A stretch of 64,000 bases of DNA from Igneacidithiobacillus sp041146875 (GTDB lineage: Bacteria > Pseudomonadota > Gammaproteobacteria > Acidithiobacillales > Acidithiobacillaceae), in the NCBI RefSeq assembly GCF_041146875.1, contig NZ_JBFRXP010000013.1:1-64000 (forward strand), read 5' to 3'. Under the pieces are notes generated by a model, which saw only the letters and a program-made list of their open reading frames with translations, made no database searches and was not told where the DNA came from. The position numbers were made by a program, and so were the translations under genes. Shown one piece after another: positions 52,612-61,546 of the stretch (positions within the stretch are counted from its first letter, which is position 1; each line of letters starts with the position of its first letter).

Positions 52612-53083
52612 AGCAGAAGATCACAGTGCCGATGGGACTGATGCTGGACGTCGCCTAACCGCCCGTGGCGAGGCACAGGCGGCGACGGTGGCCCGCGCCC
52701 TGCGTAGTTTTGGGTTGCGCAATGCAGAAATTTGGTATAGCCCCAAGGAGCGTACGCGTCAGACCGCGGCAGCACTGCAGGCAGAATTGCATGCACCGGT
52801 CTATCAAGCACAGGATGCCCTGGCTACGGGCAATTTTGCTCTTTTGCAGTTCGCTTGGCAGGAATCGCACGCTGAACATGTGATTCTCGTTGGTCATCAA
52901 CCGTTTCTTGGTGTTTGGATTGCAGAACTTGGCGGCCTGCATCTGCCGGTTGCCAAAGCGAGCGTGAGTTTCTTGCGTGAAAAATCTTCCAATGGGCACT
53001 TCCAGCTCCTTGGTTATTTTCGCGAAGAGCTTTTCCAGAATGTTTTCACGCTTGGGGACAATTCTGGCGGGAAATTATCCTGA
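52583..53083 (+). CDS. sixA: SixA-like phosphohistidine phosphatase, CTG start
   Basis: A 166-residue histidine-phosphatase-fold protein. The catalytic RHA motif opens the sequence (DLVLIRHAEAED), and LVGHQP carries the second catalytic His. Family members begin one or two residues before that first strand. Here the frame is closed by TGA at 52577-52579, and no ATG, GTG or TTG exists before the motif. CTG at 52583 lies six bases after AGGAGG (52571-52576), so CTG is the likely start. Starting at GTG 52688 would remove the catalytic His. SixA dephosphorylates His on signalling proteins. Confidence 0.88.
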   Translation: MDLVLIRHAEAEDHSADGTDAGRRLTARGEAQAATVARALRSFGLRNAEIWYSPKERTRQTAAALQAELHAPVYQAQDALATGNFALLQFAWQESHAEHVILVGHQPFLGVWIAELGGLHLPVAKASVSFLREKSSNGHFQLLGYFREELFQNVFTLGDNSGGKLS

Positions 53084-53249
53084 CGAAAGGATAGAGTAAT
53101 CGTCCGAGATAATTTTGGCCGAACTCTTCCTGTTGTGGGTTTACATTTTCCAGTCAAGCTTTGGTAATCAGTATGCCTGCGCCTGGGTGGGCACGCTTGC
53201 ATCTGTCTGACGAGGTCATGCGTATTCTAAAATAGTACGCGGAGACGGG

Positions 53250-53831
53250 GTGACCATGGCAGTTTCCATCGTAGAACCTACGCAGAAATCTGCGAGCTAT
53301 CCACGCGGGGCGCGCGTCTTGCATTTGGGGCTGGTATTGCTCTTCAGCTTTGAGTTGCTCAACTCGATTCTGGCCCTTTGGTTTCAGCATTTTTCCCTAT
53401 TTCAATGGCACGTCTTGGCCGGCTTGGCCTTGTCAGCTTGGCTAACTTTGTCCTGGGTTATTTACTGCGCAACCCCTTGGGGGCGTCGTTTACTCTATGT
53501 CTGGTACTGGCCGGGTAACCTTGTAGTCGTTTTCCGCGATCTAGGTCGCCTGTTGCGTGGCCAGCTACCCGGTCATGGTCCAGAGCCTGGGCTTTCGTCC
53601 TGGTGGCAGGGGATGTTCCTGTTACTTGTCAGTTGGGTGAATTATGCCGGTCTCGGAGCGTGGATGACCATGCAGGGCTACCTGACTGTTCCCGGACTAA
53701 CGCATATTGGCCTCAGCTCCATGCGTCTCGGTACGCCCATATTGTTGTACTTCTGGCTAGGGCATGTAGCAATGGCTTTTTACCACGCCTTGCGGCGCCA
53801 GCCTTTGTGGTCCATTTTTGTGATTTGGTAA
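53250..53831 (+). CDS. Membrane cytochrome b561-like subunit, partner of the molybdopterin oxidoreductase
   Basis: A 193-residue protein with four or five membrane helices and conserved His candidates (QHFSLFQWHVLAG; YFWLGHVAMAFYHAL), consistent with haem b binding. It is 12 bases upstream of the molybdopterin protein and probably passes its electrons to quinone. The arrangement resembles MsrPQ or sulfite-oxidase systems. The start is GTG 53250 or ATG 53256, both after GGAG. Haem binding is inferred. Confidence 0.75.
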   Translation: MTMAVSIVEPTQKSASYPRGARVLHLGLVLLFSFELLNSILALWFQHFSLFQWHVLAGLALSAWLTLSWVIYCATPWGRRLLYVWYWPGNLVVVFRDLGRLLRGQLPGHGPEPGLSSWWQGMFLLLVSWVNYAGLGAWMTMQGYLTVPGLTHIGLSSMRLGTPILLYFWLGHVAMAFYHALRRQPLWSIFVIW

Positions 53832-53843
53832 GGGAGAAAAGCA

Positions 53844-54479
53844 ATGCAAAGACGTGACTTTCTTCTCCGGAGTGCCGGCCTACTGAGTGGGGCAGCGAGC
53901 GGCTTGTTACTGCCAGCCTGGGCGCGCGCAGCTACCATCCCAATCTTTCCCGAGTACTACACCTATACGGGCTTCTATCCGAAAATCGATCCGCAACTGT
54001 ATCGCTTGCATTGCGGCGGTCTGATAGAAGAACCCAAGAGCTTTACGCTCGCTGAGCTCTATAAGCGCAGTGCTCTCCCTGAAGTCCACACTTTCCATTG
54101 TGTGACGGGCTGGACGGTGGCTGACGTACATTGGCAGGGCATCTTACTGGCGGACTTTCTCAGTGATCTGCGGCCCAACGATGCGGCTCGTTATGTCGTC
54201 TTTCACAGTGCCGATGGTGTCTATGTCGACAGCCTAAGTATGGAGCAGGCGCGGGCGCCAGGGGTAATGCTCGCTACCCACATCTCTGGCCAGCCTCTTT
54301 TGCGCAAAGGCGGATACCCATTGCGTTTGCTAGTCCCGCAGATGTATGGCTACAAAAGTGTAAAGTGGGTTAATCGCATTGAGCTAGTTGCGAAAAGACC
54401 CGAGGGTACTTGGGAACGAGATGGGTATCCGAGCAACGCTTACATCAAGAAAGGCTTCAGTTGGAGCGATCTTCTCTAG
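53844..54479 (+). CDS. Exported molybdopterin-dependent oxidoreductase (sulfite oxidase/MsrP fold)
   Basis: A 211-residue periplasmic enzyme. A twin-arginine signal (MQRRDFLLRSAG) is followed by a cleavable hydrophobic stretch to about residue 30. The oxidoreductase molybdopterin domain has Cys86 in TFHCVTGW, the expected molybdenum ligand, and GGYPLRLLVPQMYGYKSVKW. It is shorter than MsrP. The substrate could be sulfite or methionine sulfoxide; in a sulfur oxidiser, a sulfur compound is attractive but unproven. Confidence 0.85.
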   Translation: MQRRDFLLRSAGLLSGAASGLLLPAWARAATIPIFPEYYTYTGFYPKIDPQLYRLHCGGLIEEPKSFTLAELYKRSALPEVHTFHCVTGWTVADVHWQGILLADFLSDLRPNDAARYVVFHSADGVYVDSLSMEQARAPGVMLATHISGQPLLRKGGYPLRLLVPQMYGYKSVKWVNRIELVAKRPEGTWERDGYPSNAYIKKGFSWSDLL

Positions 54480-54496
54480 TACTTTCTAAAGTACAA

Positions 54497-54540
54497 TGTC
54501 ATAAAAGTGTCATAAAAGGTTCATGATACTGTCATGAACT
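54497..54540 (+). promoter_or_regulatory. Tandem Pho boxes of the pst operon
   Basis: Four TGTCAT-like units start exactly 11 bases apart at 54497, 54508, 54519 and 54530 (TGTCATAAAAG twice, GTTCATGATAC, TGTCATGAACT). This is the spacing of PhoB binding sites. A -10 TATGAT follows at 54545-54550. The operon should therefore be induced by phosphate starvation. Confidence 0.85.
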
Positions 54541-54631
54541 TTCGGTATGATGGCGCTCGCGTAGGGGTTTCAGATAGCGAAATTCTCTACTGTGCTTGAG
54601 TACACTCGATAACGCCATCTTCGGAGGTTTT

Positions 54632-55717
54632 ATGTTGCTAGGTTCCAAGAAGACTGTCGCCCGTGCCATGAAGGGTGCTGTTGCTGCTTCCCTCCTCGGT
54701 CTTGCCGCCGTTGCCGCTACACCCGCTGTTGCCGCTCCGCAAGTCAGCTTGCTGGAGACGGGTTCTACGCTGCTATACCCATTGTTCAACCTGTGGGTGC
54801 CGGTGTACACCAAGATGCATCCGAACGTGAAGATCACCACCCAGGGTACTGGCAGTGGCACGGGTATCGCCCAATCCATTTCTGGTGTAGCGCAAATCGG
54901 TGCCTCCGACGCGTATATGTCGGACGCGCAGGTGAAGATGCGCCCCATGCTCAACATTCCATTGGCCATCTCCATCCAGATGATCAACTACAATCTGCCG
55001 GGCCTGAACAAGCAGCACATCAAACTCTCTGGGCCGATTTTAGCGGGCATTTACTCCGGCAAAATCAGCAACTGGGACGCCCCGGAGATCGCGAAAATCA
55101 ATCCTGGCGTCAAATTGCCCAATCACAAGATTATCCCCATCCATCGTACTGATGGTTCTGGAGATACTTTTATTTTTACCACGTATCTGTCTGATACCGA
55201 TGCAATGTGGTCGAAGAACATCGGTTACAGCACCACGGTCAGTTGGCCGACGGTGCAGGGTGGAATCGGTGCGGATGGCAACCCAGGTATGGTCGAAGCT
55301 CTGAAGTCTACCCCCTATGGCGTGGCCTACATTGGCATCAGTTGGAAAGCGCCGGTGGAGAAGGCTGGTTTAGGCATCGCCATGCTGCAGAACCGCGCTG
55401 GTAACTTTGTGTTGCCGACCGTAGAAAATGCCAAGGCTGCGGCGGGTGAAATGGTCAGCAAGACACCGGCCGATGAGCGCATCAGTCTGGTTTTCGCACC
55501 GGGCAAGAATGCCTACCCGATCATCAACTACGAGTATGCCATTGTGAAGAAGCAACAGCCCAATGCAGAAACTGCGACTGCCATGCGCGACTTCCTCAAC
55601 TGGGCGTTGGATCCGAAGGGTGGCAATGCGCTGCACTTCATGGAAGCGGTGCATTTTGTTCCGCTACCTGCCAGTGCTGCGGAATTGTCCCGCAAGCAGG
55701 TTGCCGAGATTCAGTAA
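54632..55717 (+). CDS. pstS: Phosphate ABC transporter substrate-binding protein
   Basis: A 361-residue periplasmic phosphate receptor. Its signal peptide ends near residue 34 (PAVAA). It has the phosphate-loop motifs GSTLLYPLFN, QGTGSGTGIAQ and HRTDGSGDTFIF, which hold phosphate by main-chain and Ser/Thr hydrogen bonds. The ATG at 54632 follows GGAGG. Tandem Pho boxes lie upstream. The intergenic hairpin at 55743-55763 probably lowers expression of the downstream permease genes. Confidence 0.95.
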   Translation: MLLGSKKTVARAMKGAVAASLLGLAAVAATPAVAAPQVSLLETGSTLLYPLFNLWVPVYTKMHPNVKITTQGTGSGTGIAQSISGVAQIGASDAYMSDAQVKMRPMLNIPLAISIQMINYNLPGLNKQHIKLSGPILAGIYSGKISNWDAPEIAKINPGVKLPNHKIIPIHRTDGSGDTFIFTTYLSDTDAMWSKNIGYSTTVSWPTVQGGIGADGNPGMVEALKSTPYGVAYIGISWKAPVEKAGLGIAMLQNRAGNFVLPTVENAKAAAGEMVSKTPADERISLVFAPGKNAYPIINYEYAIVKKQQPNAETATAMRDFLNWALDPKGGNALHFMEAVHFVPLPASAAELSRKQVAEIQ

Positions 55718-55742
55718 ATCGCCGGCATCAGGTGCTGGGCCC

Positions 55743-55763
55743 GTTTGGCGCCCGGCGCCAAAC
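55743..55763 (+). terminator. Intercistronic hairpin between pstS and pstC (attenuator or mRNA stabiliser)
   Basis: GTTTGGCGCC and GGCGCCAAAC, separated by one base, form an almost continuous palindrome. Such stem-loops after the binding-protein gene commonly protect its mRNA and reduce read-through, giving more PstS than PstC/PstA. Confidence 0.6.
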
Positions 55764-55837
55764 ATAATCAACGTCGCGGCCCTTTTTTCCAAAGTGCCGC
55801 GCGTTTATTATGATGCCTACTCCTACGGAGGGAGAGC

Positions 55838-56797
55838 ATGAAGGTTTCCGTCTTTCGTATCGGTTTGGTCGGTACGGCCAGTTTTTTGCCCCTGTCGCTT
55901 ATAGCCCTTGTTGTCTTTCTTACGGCCTACTCCTGGCCTGCCATTCACTACAACGGTCTACAATTCCTCTGGACTAACGATTGGAACCTTGGGAACCTTT
56001 ACGGTAACCCCGTAGAAATTCATGGCCAGCAGGTCATGCCCGGGGCACGCTACGGAATTCGGTTTCTGGTGGTGGGCACTTTGGCTAGCTCCTTTTTGGC
56101 GTTGCTCTTTGCGTTGCCCATTGCCGTGGGTGCCGCCTATTTTCTGGTGGAGATGGTGCCCAAGTGGCTCTCTGGACCACTTGCTTTGCTGGTCGATTTG
56201 CTGGCTGCCATTCCCAGCGTGGTATTTGGGCTTTGGGGCTACGCATTGCTGATTCCCTTCCTCGGTCAGACGGTCTACCCATGGATGACCCAACATATTG
56301 GTTTCATCCCGTATTTTGGCGGGAGTGCCGGCAGTGGCTATGGCTTGCTGACGACGGCTATCGTGCTGGCGTTTATGATTATTCCTCTCATCTCGGCAAC
56401 GATGCGCGAAGGCATTAGCGCGATTGAGCCCTCGCTCAAGGAGGCGGGCTTGGGTTTGGGCCTCAACCGCCTGGAAGTGCTGTGGAACATCATCCTGCCC
56501 AAGCTCAAAACGACCTTGGTAGGTGTGTCGATTTTGGCCTTGGGACGTGCTTTGGGCGAGACTATGGCAGTCGTTATGGTCAGTGGTAATGCTCTAAATT
56601 ATTTGCCCAATAATATCTATACGCCGATCTCTACGATGGCCGCGTTTATTGTGTCGCAGTTAGAGAGCGCATTGCAGGATCCGACCAACATGGCGGTCGA
56701 AGCCCTGGCTGAAATCGCCCTGGTACTCCTCTTGCTGACGGTTATCGTTAATGTTGTCGCGCGTATGATACTTTGGGGGGCGAAGGTACGGTCATGA
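55838..56797 (+). CDS. pstC: Phosphate ABC transporter permease
   Basis: A 319-residue PstC with six membrane helices and the EAA loop in the last third (IEPSLKEAGLGLGLNRLEVL) that docks the ATPase. GGAGGGAGAG precedes the ATG at 55838. The 3' end overlaps pstA (ATGA). Confidence 0.95.
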   Translation: MKVSVFRIGLVGTASFLPLSLIALVVFLTAYSWPAIHYNGLQFLWTNDWNLGNLYGNPVEIHGQQVMPGARYGIRFLVVGTLASSFLALLFALPIAVGAAYFLVEMVPKWLSGPLALLVDLLAAIPSVVFGLWGYALLIPFLGQTVYPWMTQHIGFIPYFGGSAGSGYGLLTTAIVLAFMIIPLISATMREGISAIEPSLKEAGLGLGLNRLEVLWNIILPKLKTTLVGVSILALGRALGETMAVVMVSGNALNYLPNNIYTPISTMAAFIVSQLESALQDPTNMAVEALAEIALVLLLLTVIVNVVARMILWGAKVRS

Positions 56798-57708
56798 GTA
56801 TTACCGATCTCACAACCACGATGACAACAAGCGCCAGCGACACCCATCGGCAGATCCGCGTTTCCTGGAAACGCCACCTCTTCCGTGCTAGTGGAATCGC
56901 CTTCGTCTGGTTTAGTTTTACGGTTGTAGCCATTGCCTTTCTGTCCATCATCCTGGATGTCTTCCTCAAAGCACTGCCCGGCCTGAAGTTAAGCCTGCTC
57001 ACCGAAGTGAGTACGGGAATGGGCGGTGGCCTGAAAAACGCCATCGAAGGCACTCTGGTGCTATCGCTTGGCTCGCTGCTCATTGCTGCCCCAGTTGGCA
57101 TCGCCGCGGGGATCTATCTCTGCGAGTTTGGCAAAGGCATGGCGGGCAAATCGTTACGTTTTCTGTCGGACGTCCTCGTCGGTGTGCCTTCCATCGTGCT
57201 TGGTTATGTGGGATATATCACCATGGTAATATATCTCGGCTGGCAGTTTTCCGTCGCCGCTGGCATCATTACCCTGAGTATCATGCTCTTACCCTACATC
57301 GCTCGCACCACGGAGATGGCTCTGGGTAACATTCCTCAGGCGGTGCGCGAGGCGGGCTTTGGCATTGGTGCGGGTGAAGGGACGGTCATCCTTCGCATCC
57401 TTATGCCGGGGGCCATGCCCGCCGTGATGACCGGCCTCTTTTACGCTCTGGCGTTATCAATGGGCGAGACCGCGCCGCTAATCTACACGGCAGGCTGGTC
57501 CAACTATATGTGGACTGGTCATTTTACCAATGAGCCAATTGGTTACCTCACTTATGTCATCTGGACTTTCATCAATGAGCCGTTTGAAGAGGCCCACATA
57601 TTGGCCTTCGCTGCTGCCTTTTTGATTACTATGGTGGTGCTGAGTTTGATCCTCTTTGGGCGCTGGTTGATGGTGCGGCAACTACGCAAACGCGGGGCAT
57701 ATCGTTAG
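56794..57708 (+). CDS. pstA: Phosphate ABC transporter permease
   Basis: A 304-residue PstA with a soluble N-terminal stretch, six membrane helices and EAA loop IPQAVREAGFGIGAGEGTVI. The start at 56794 is in the ATGA overlap with pstC. The ATPase gene pstB and the regulator phoU, usually next, are absent; the next gene runs the other way three bases later. Confidence 0.95.
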   Translation: MSITDLTTTMTTSASDTHRQIRVSWKRHLFRASGIAFVWFSFTVVAIAFLSIILDVFLKALPGLKLSLLTEVSTGMGGGLKNAIEGTLVLSLGSLLIAAPVGIAAGIYLCEFGKGMAGKSLRFLSDVLVGVPSIVLGYVGYITMVIYLGWQFSVAAGIITLSIMLLPYIARTTEMALGNIPQAVREAGFGIGAGEGTVILRILMPGAMPAVMTGLFYALALSMGETAPLIYTAGWSNYMWTGHFTNEPIGYLTYVIWTFINEPFEEAHILAFAAAFLITMVVLSLILFGRWLMVRQLRKRGAYR

Positions 57709-57711
57709 ATC

Positions 57712-58284
57712 TCAGGGTAGAGAGAATCCTGCCGTGCGCAACATGGCGGAGAGGCGAATCAGGGGGAGGCCGATAATGGCATTGGGATCCTCCCCCTCCA
57801 TGCGTTCAATCAGGCAAATGCCCAGCCCCTCGGCGCGCAGACTACCGGCGCAATCGAAGGGTTGTTCTTTGTCGATATAGCGGCGGATCTCGGCTTCGCT
57901 GAGGCTGCGCAAAACAACATGGTAGGAAACCAGTTCTACCTGCGCCATTCCCTTTGGTGCTAATAGGCAAAGGCCATTCAACAGCTCGACTGTTTTGCCC
58001 TGCATCGCCTGTAATTGGGTGAAGGCCTTTTCCCGAGAGCCGGATTTGCCCAGTAGCACATTGCCACATCGAACCAACTGATCCGCACCAATTACCCAGG
58101 TTTGCTGGTGCTCATGCCACACCGCATATGCCTTTTCGTATGCCAAGCGTTTCACCAGGGCTTCCGGCTCCTCGTTTGCCTTCCGCGTTTCATCGATGGC
58201 GGGAGACTGCCAGGTAAAGGGCAGTCCGAGGCGAGCGAGGAGTTCCCGTCGATAAGGGCTGGATGAGGCCAGAATCAGTTGCAT
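57712..58284 (-). CDS. yceF: Maf-family nucleotide pyrophosphatase (YceF subgroup)
   Basis: A 190-residue Maf protein. It has LILASSSPYRRELLARLG, the DETR substrate site, GADQ with the catalytic Asp, and the CAGSLRAEGLG and GLPL motifs. Enterobacterial YceF hydrolyses 7-methyl-GTP. The start at 58284 (MQLILASS) matches the family. It is one base downstream of the ppc stop, so ppc and yceF are co-transcribed. Confidence 0.92.
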   Translation of the reverse strand: MQLILASSSPYRRELLARLGLPFTWQSPAIDETRKANEEPEALVKRLAYEKAYAVWHEHQQTWVIGADQLVRCGNVLLGKSGSREKAFTQLQAMQGKTVELLNGLCLLAPKGMAQVELVSYHVVLRSLSEAEIRRYIDKEQPFDCAGSLRAEGLGICLIERMEGEDPNAIIGLPLIRLSAMLRTAGFSLP

Positions 58285-58285
58285 A

Positions 58286-61087
58286 TCATCCGGTGTTACG
58301 CTGGCCAGCCGCAATGGCATTAATGCTGCGCAGCAGGGGGTCGAGCCAAGTTTCGCGAAACTCTGGTGGGGTGTCTTCGTTGCGGTAGCGACGGAGTAGG
58401 GCCAACTGAATATGATTTAACGGTTCCATGTAGACATTGCGCCGCTGCAGGGAAAAAGCGAGGCCGGGCACTTCGGCGAGCAACTCCACTTGGTTTTGGA
58501 TGTGAAGCATCTCGCTAAGACTGAGCTCGAATTCCTGGCGGATTTTCGCAAAGATCTTTTGTGCACATTTTTGATCATTGGGTAGGGTGGCATACTCGGC
58601 CGCGAGGGTCATGTCCGCCTTCGCCATGGCCATAGTGATGTTGCCCAGCAAGGCGTGGAAAAAGGGCCAGTGTTGATACATTTTCTGCAGCGTTTCCAGA
58701 CGCTTGGGGTCATCGCCACGCCATGCGCGAATAGCGGAACCGAGTCCATACCAAGCGGGAAGCACATGGCGCGACTGTGCCCAGGCAAAGACCCAGGGGA
58801 TCGCCCGAATGGAGCTCATGGAGCGGTCGCCACGCTGGCGATGGGAAGGCCGCGAGCCAATATTCATGTGGGCAATTTCATTGAGAGGCGTAGCCTCGTA
58901 AAAATAGTCGATGAAACCCTCGGTATCTTGAATGAGTTCGCGATAGACGGTCTCACCGCTTTTGGTGAGGGCCGCCATGACCTCGAGAAAAGTGGGCTCA
59001 TCGGCGGGCACCGTTTGCACCAAACCAACGCTGGCGCGCATCAATCCAGTCACGCCCACGGTGAGCTCGTAGACTGCAGTTTCCAGGTTGGCGTACTTGA
59101 ACGAGAGCACCTCACCTTGCTCGGTAATCTTGATCTGCCCACGTACGGTGTTGGCCGGCTGGGCTAGGATGGCCTCATGGGTGGGGCCGCCGCCGCGACC
59201 GACACTTCCGCCCCGGCCATGGAAGACACGGATATGAATGCGCCGCCGGTCCGCTAGAGCCGCTAACTCGAGCTGTGCCTGATACAGCGACCAACTCGAG
59301 GAGAGAATGCCGCCATCTTTACAAGAGTCAGAATAGCCGAGCATGACTTCCTGGATATTTTCCTGACTCTGTAAGATCTCTGCGTATACCGGGTCGTCCA
59401 GCAAACGACCCATCACCGTTTCCATGCGCTCCAGATCGTGGATTGTCTCGAAAAGAGGGCTGACCGAGATCTCGCTGTACAGGCCCTGGCGTGACCAGCC
59501 CGCAAGGCCAAATTCTTTCGCCAATACCAGAACTTCCAGTATATGGCTCGCCTCGTGCGTCATCGATACTACGTAGTGACCAAAGGAACGCTCACCGATC
59601 TCCCGGCGGAGCTGCGCGATGCACTTAAACATCGCGCAGGTTTCACTCGCGAGCGGTGATAACTGTTCCGGCAGGTCTTCCACGAGTTTTCCCGGTTTGC
59701 GCAAGGCATTGCTGAGAAGGGCAAGCTTGTGCTCTTCGTCCATCTCCATATAACCCTGAAATTCCGGCAGCTTTACAAAGAGCTCTGCAACGGTGCGCGT
59801 GTGTACGGTCGATTCTTGACGGATATCAAGGGAGGCCAGGTGAAAACCGAAGGTCTCGACGAGCCAGACCAAGTCCTGCACTGAATGATTGGCAATATAG
59901 TCATCACCATGACCGCGCAGAGAGTCGCGCACCAAGAGCAGATCAGCGAGAAAATCCTGATCGCTTGCGTAGGCCGGGCCATTAGCCGCAAAGCCATTAC
60001 TGCTTTGACCGTTTTCCAACTGGCGTAGGCGCAGATCGAGGCGGGTGATCATGTAGCGCAATTTTCGCCGATACGGTTCGCTTGGAAACCTTTGGTTCAC
60101 CCACTCGGCGAGTTCGGGAAAATCGTCCGCATCCTTTTCGAGAGAGGCGAGCAAAATCGGTGAGATGGTGCAGAAGCGCGCCGAGTGCCCGAGCAGTGGA
60201 TAGAGCTCGGAAAGGCGTTGCTGGTACTCGCGCAGCACCTCCACACTTTGGGTGCGCAAGGTCCAGCCCGTAATCGCCGCCGTAACGTTTGGATTGCCGT
60301 CGCGATCCCCTCCGATCCACGAGCCAAAGCGTATGAAGGCGGGAATATCCACCTGACTTTCGCCATACACACGGCGGGCGGCACGCCTGGCCGCGTGATA
60401 GGCCATGGGGACGGCTGTAAAGAGGCTGTCACGGAAGTAGAAGAGGCCGTTTTCCACCTCGTCCTGTACGTGCGGGCGGTTGGTACGCACCTCCTCGGTC
60501 TCCCAAAGAATCTGAATCTGCGCCTGTAACTGGCGCAGGATGTCATTTTCTTCCTCTTCTGTCAGGGTCGGGTCATCCAGTGCCTTGCTGGTAAGGAAGA
60601 TGCGGCGCAGTGCATGGAGTACCGTGCGCCGCTTGGACTCCGTAGGATGCGCCGTGAATACCGGCAGATAACGGAGCTGCCCCAACAGGTATTGAAGCTG
60701 CCCGGCGTTTACTCCGGTACTTTGCAACTGTCGAAAGGTATCTTCGAAGGATCCAACCCAGAGCCCATTGCCGCGCTGTAACATGCGCCGCCGCTGCACG
60801 TGCTGAAACTCTTCCTCGGCAATGTTGACCAAGCTAAAGTAAGTGTTAAAGGCGCGAATGACGAGTACGAGATCATCCTGGGGTAGCGCATCGATAAAGC
60901 GGGCGAGGCGCTGGCGTAACTTGGGGTCGTCACGACGATGTAGGCGGATATAGCCCTGACGAAGCTGCTCAACGGCGCTGAACACCCGTTCGCCGGCGCG
61001 TTCGCGTAGCACATCGCCCAAAATGTTGCCCAAGCGTTTTACGCGAGCGCGCAGGGCGCGGTCGCTGGTCGGTTTTTTTGCGTCCAC
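58286..61087 (-). CDS. ppc: Phosphoenolpyruvate carboxylase
   Basis: A 933-residue PEPC. It carboxylates PEP to oxaloacetate, feeding the TCA cycle and amino-acid synthesis in an autotroph. It has FTAHPTESKRRTVL with the catalytic His, the GRGGSVGRGGGPTHEAI PEP-binding loop, and ends RNTG, the C-terminal quartet involved in aspartate inhibition. The length is slightly above E. coli PEPC. The promoter region 61088-61273 is shared with the divergent hfq. Confidence 0.97.
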   Translation of the reverse strand: MDAKKPTSDRALRARVKRLGNILGDVLRERAGERVFSAVEQLRQGYIRLHRRDDPKLRQRLARFIDALPQDDLVLVIRAFNTYFSLVNIAEEEFQHVQRRRMLQRGNGLWVGSFEDTFRQLQSTGVNAGQLQYLLGQLRYLPVFTAHPTESKRRTVLHALRRIFLTSKALDDPTLTEEEENDILRQLQAQIQILWETEEVRTNRPHVQDEVENGLFYFRDSLFTAVPMAYHAARRAARRVYGESQVDIPAFIRFGSWIGGDRDGNPNVTAAITGWTLRTQSVEVLREYQQRLSELYPLLGHSARFCTISPILLASLEKDADDFPELAEWVNQRFPSEPYRRKLRYMITRLDLRLRQLENGQSSNGFAANGPAYASDQDFLADLLLVRDSLRGHGDDYIANHSVQDLVWLVETFGFHLASLDIRQESTVHTRTVAELFVKLPEFQGYMEMDEEHKLALLSNALRKPGKLVEDLPEQLSPLASETCAMFKCIAQLRREIGERSFGHYVVSMTHEASHILEVLVLAKEFGLAGWSRQGLYSEISVSPLFETIHDLERMETVMGRLLDDPVYAEILQSQENIQEVMLGYSDSCKDGGILSSSWSLYQAQLELAALADRRRIHIRVFHGRGGSVGRGGGPTHEAILAQPANTVRGQIKITEQGEVLSFKYANLETAVYELTVGVTGLMRASVGLVQTVPADEPTFLEVMAALTKSGETVYRELIQDTEGFIDYFYEATPLNEIAHMNIGSRPSHRQRGDRSMSSIRAIPWVFAWAQSRHVLPAWYGLGSAIRAWRGDDPKRLETLQKMYQHWPFFHALLGNITMAMAKADMTLAAEYATLPNDQKCAQKIFAKIRQEFELSLSEMLHIQNQVELLAEVPGLAFSLQRRNVYMEPLNHIQLALLRRYRNEDTPPEFRETWLDPLLRSINAIAAGQRNTG

Positions 61088-61273
61088 AGACTCTCCCCAG
61101 TACAGAACGGCGGCATTGATATGGAGAGAACTTATCGGTAATCCGGCGAGAGGTCAAAGCACCACCATCGCCGCGCGAACCCAATTGCATCCTACCCGTA
61201 GCATCATCGCGACTTTTGAGATAGTCTAATATGACTAGCCGATGGCATGATGCAAGTCAAAAAGGAGACAATA

Positions 61274-61546
61274 ATGGCCAGTCAGCAAAAAGGGCAAATT
61301 TTGCAAGACCCTTTCCTCAATCTGTTGCGCAAGGAGCACGTTCCAGTCGCGATCTATCTGGTTAATGGCATCAAGCTGCAGGGGTTTGTAGAGTCGTTCG
61401 ATCAATTTGTCGTGCTGTTGCGAAACAATGTCAGCCAGATGATCTACAAGCATGCTATTTCTACGGTGGTTCCCAGCCGCGACGTGCGCTTGCCTTTGCC
61501 CGAATCGGAAGGTGAGACAAGTGCCGGAGACGAGGCCGCCGACTGA
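61274..61546 (+). CDS. hfq: RNA chaperone Hfq
   Basis: A 90-residue Sm-like protein. It has the Sm1 stretch DPFLNLLRKEHVPVAIYLV, NGIKLQGFVESFDQFVVLL, and the Sm2 YKHAISTVVPSR. It forms a hexamer that pairs small RNAs with mRNAs. The start at 61274 follows AAGGAGA; a longer version from 61247 is unlikely. The stop TGA (61544-61546) overlaps the CTG proposed as the hflX start. Confidence 0.97.
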   Translation: MASQQKGQILQDPFLNLLRKEHVPVAIYLVNGIKLQGFVESFDQFVVLLRNNVSQMIYKHAISTVVPSRDVRLPLPESEGETSAGDEAAD

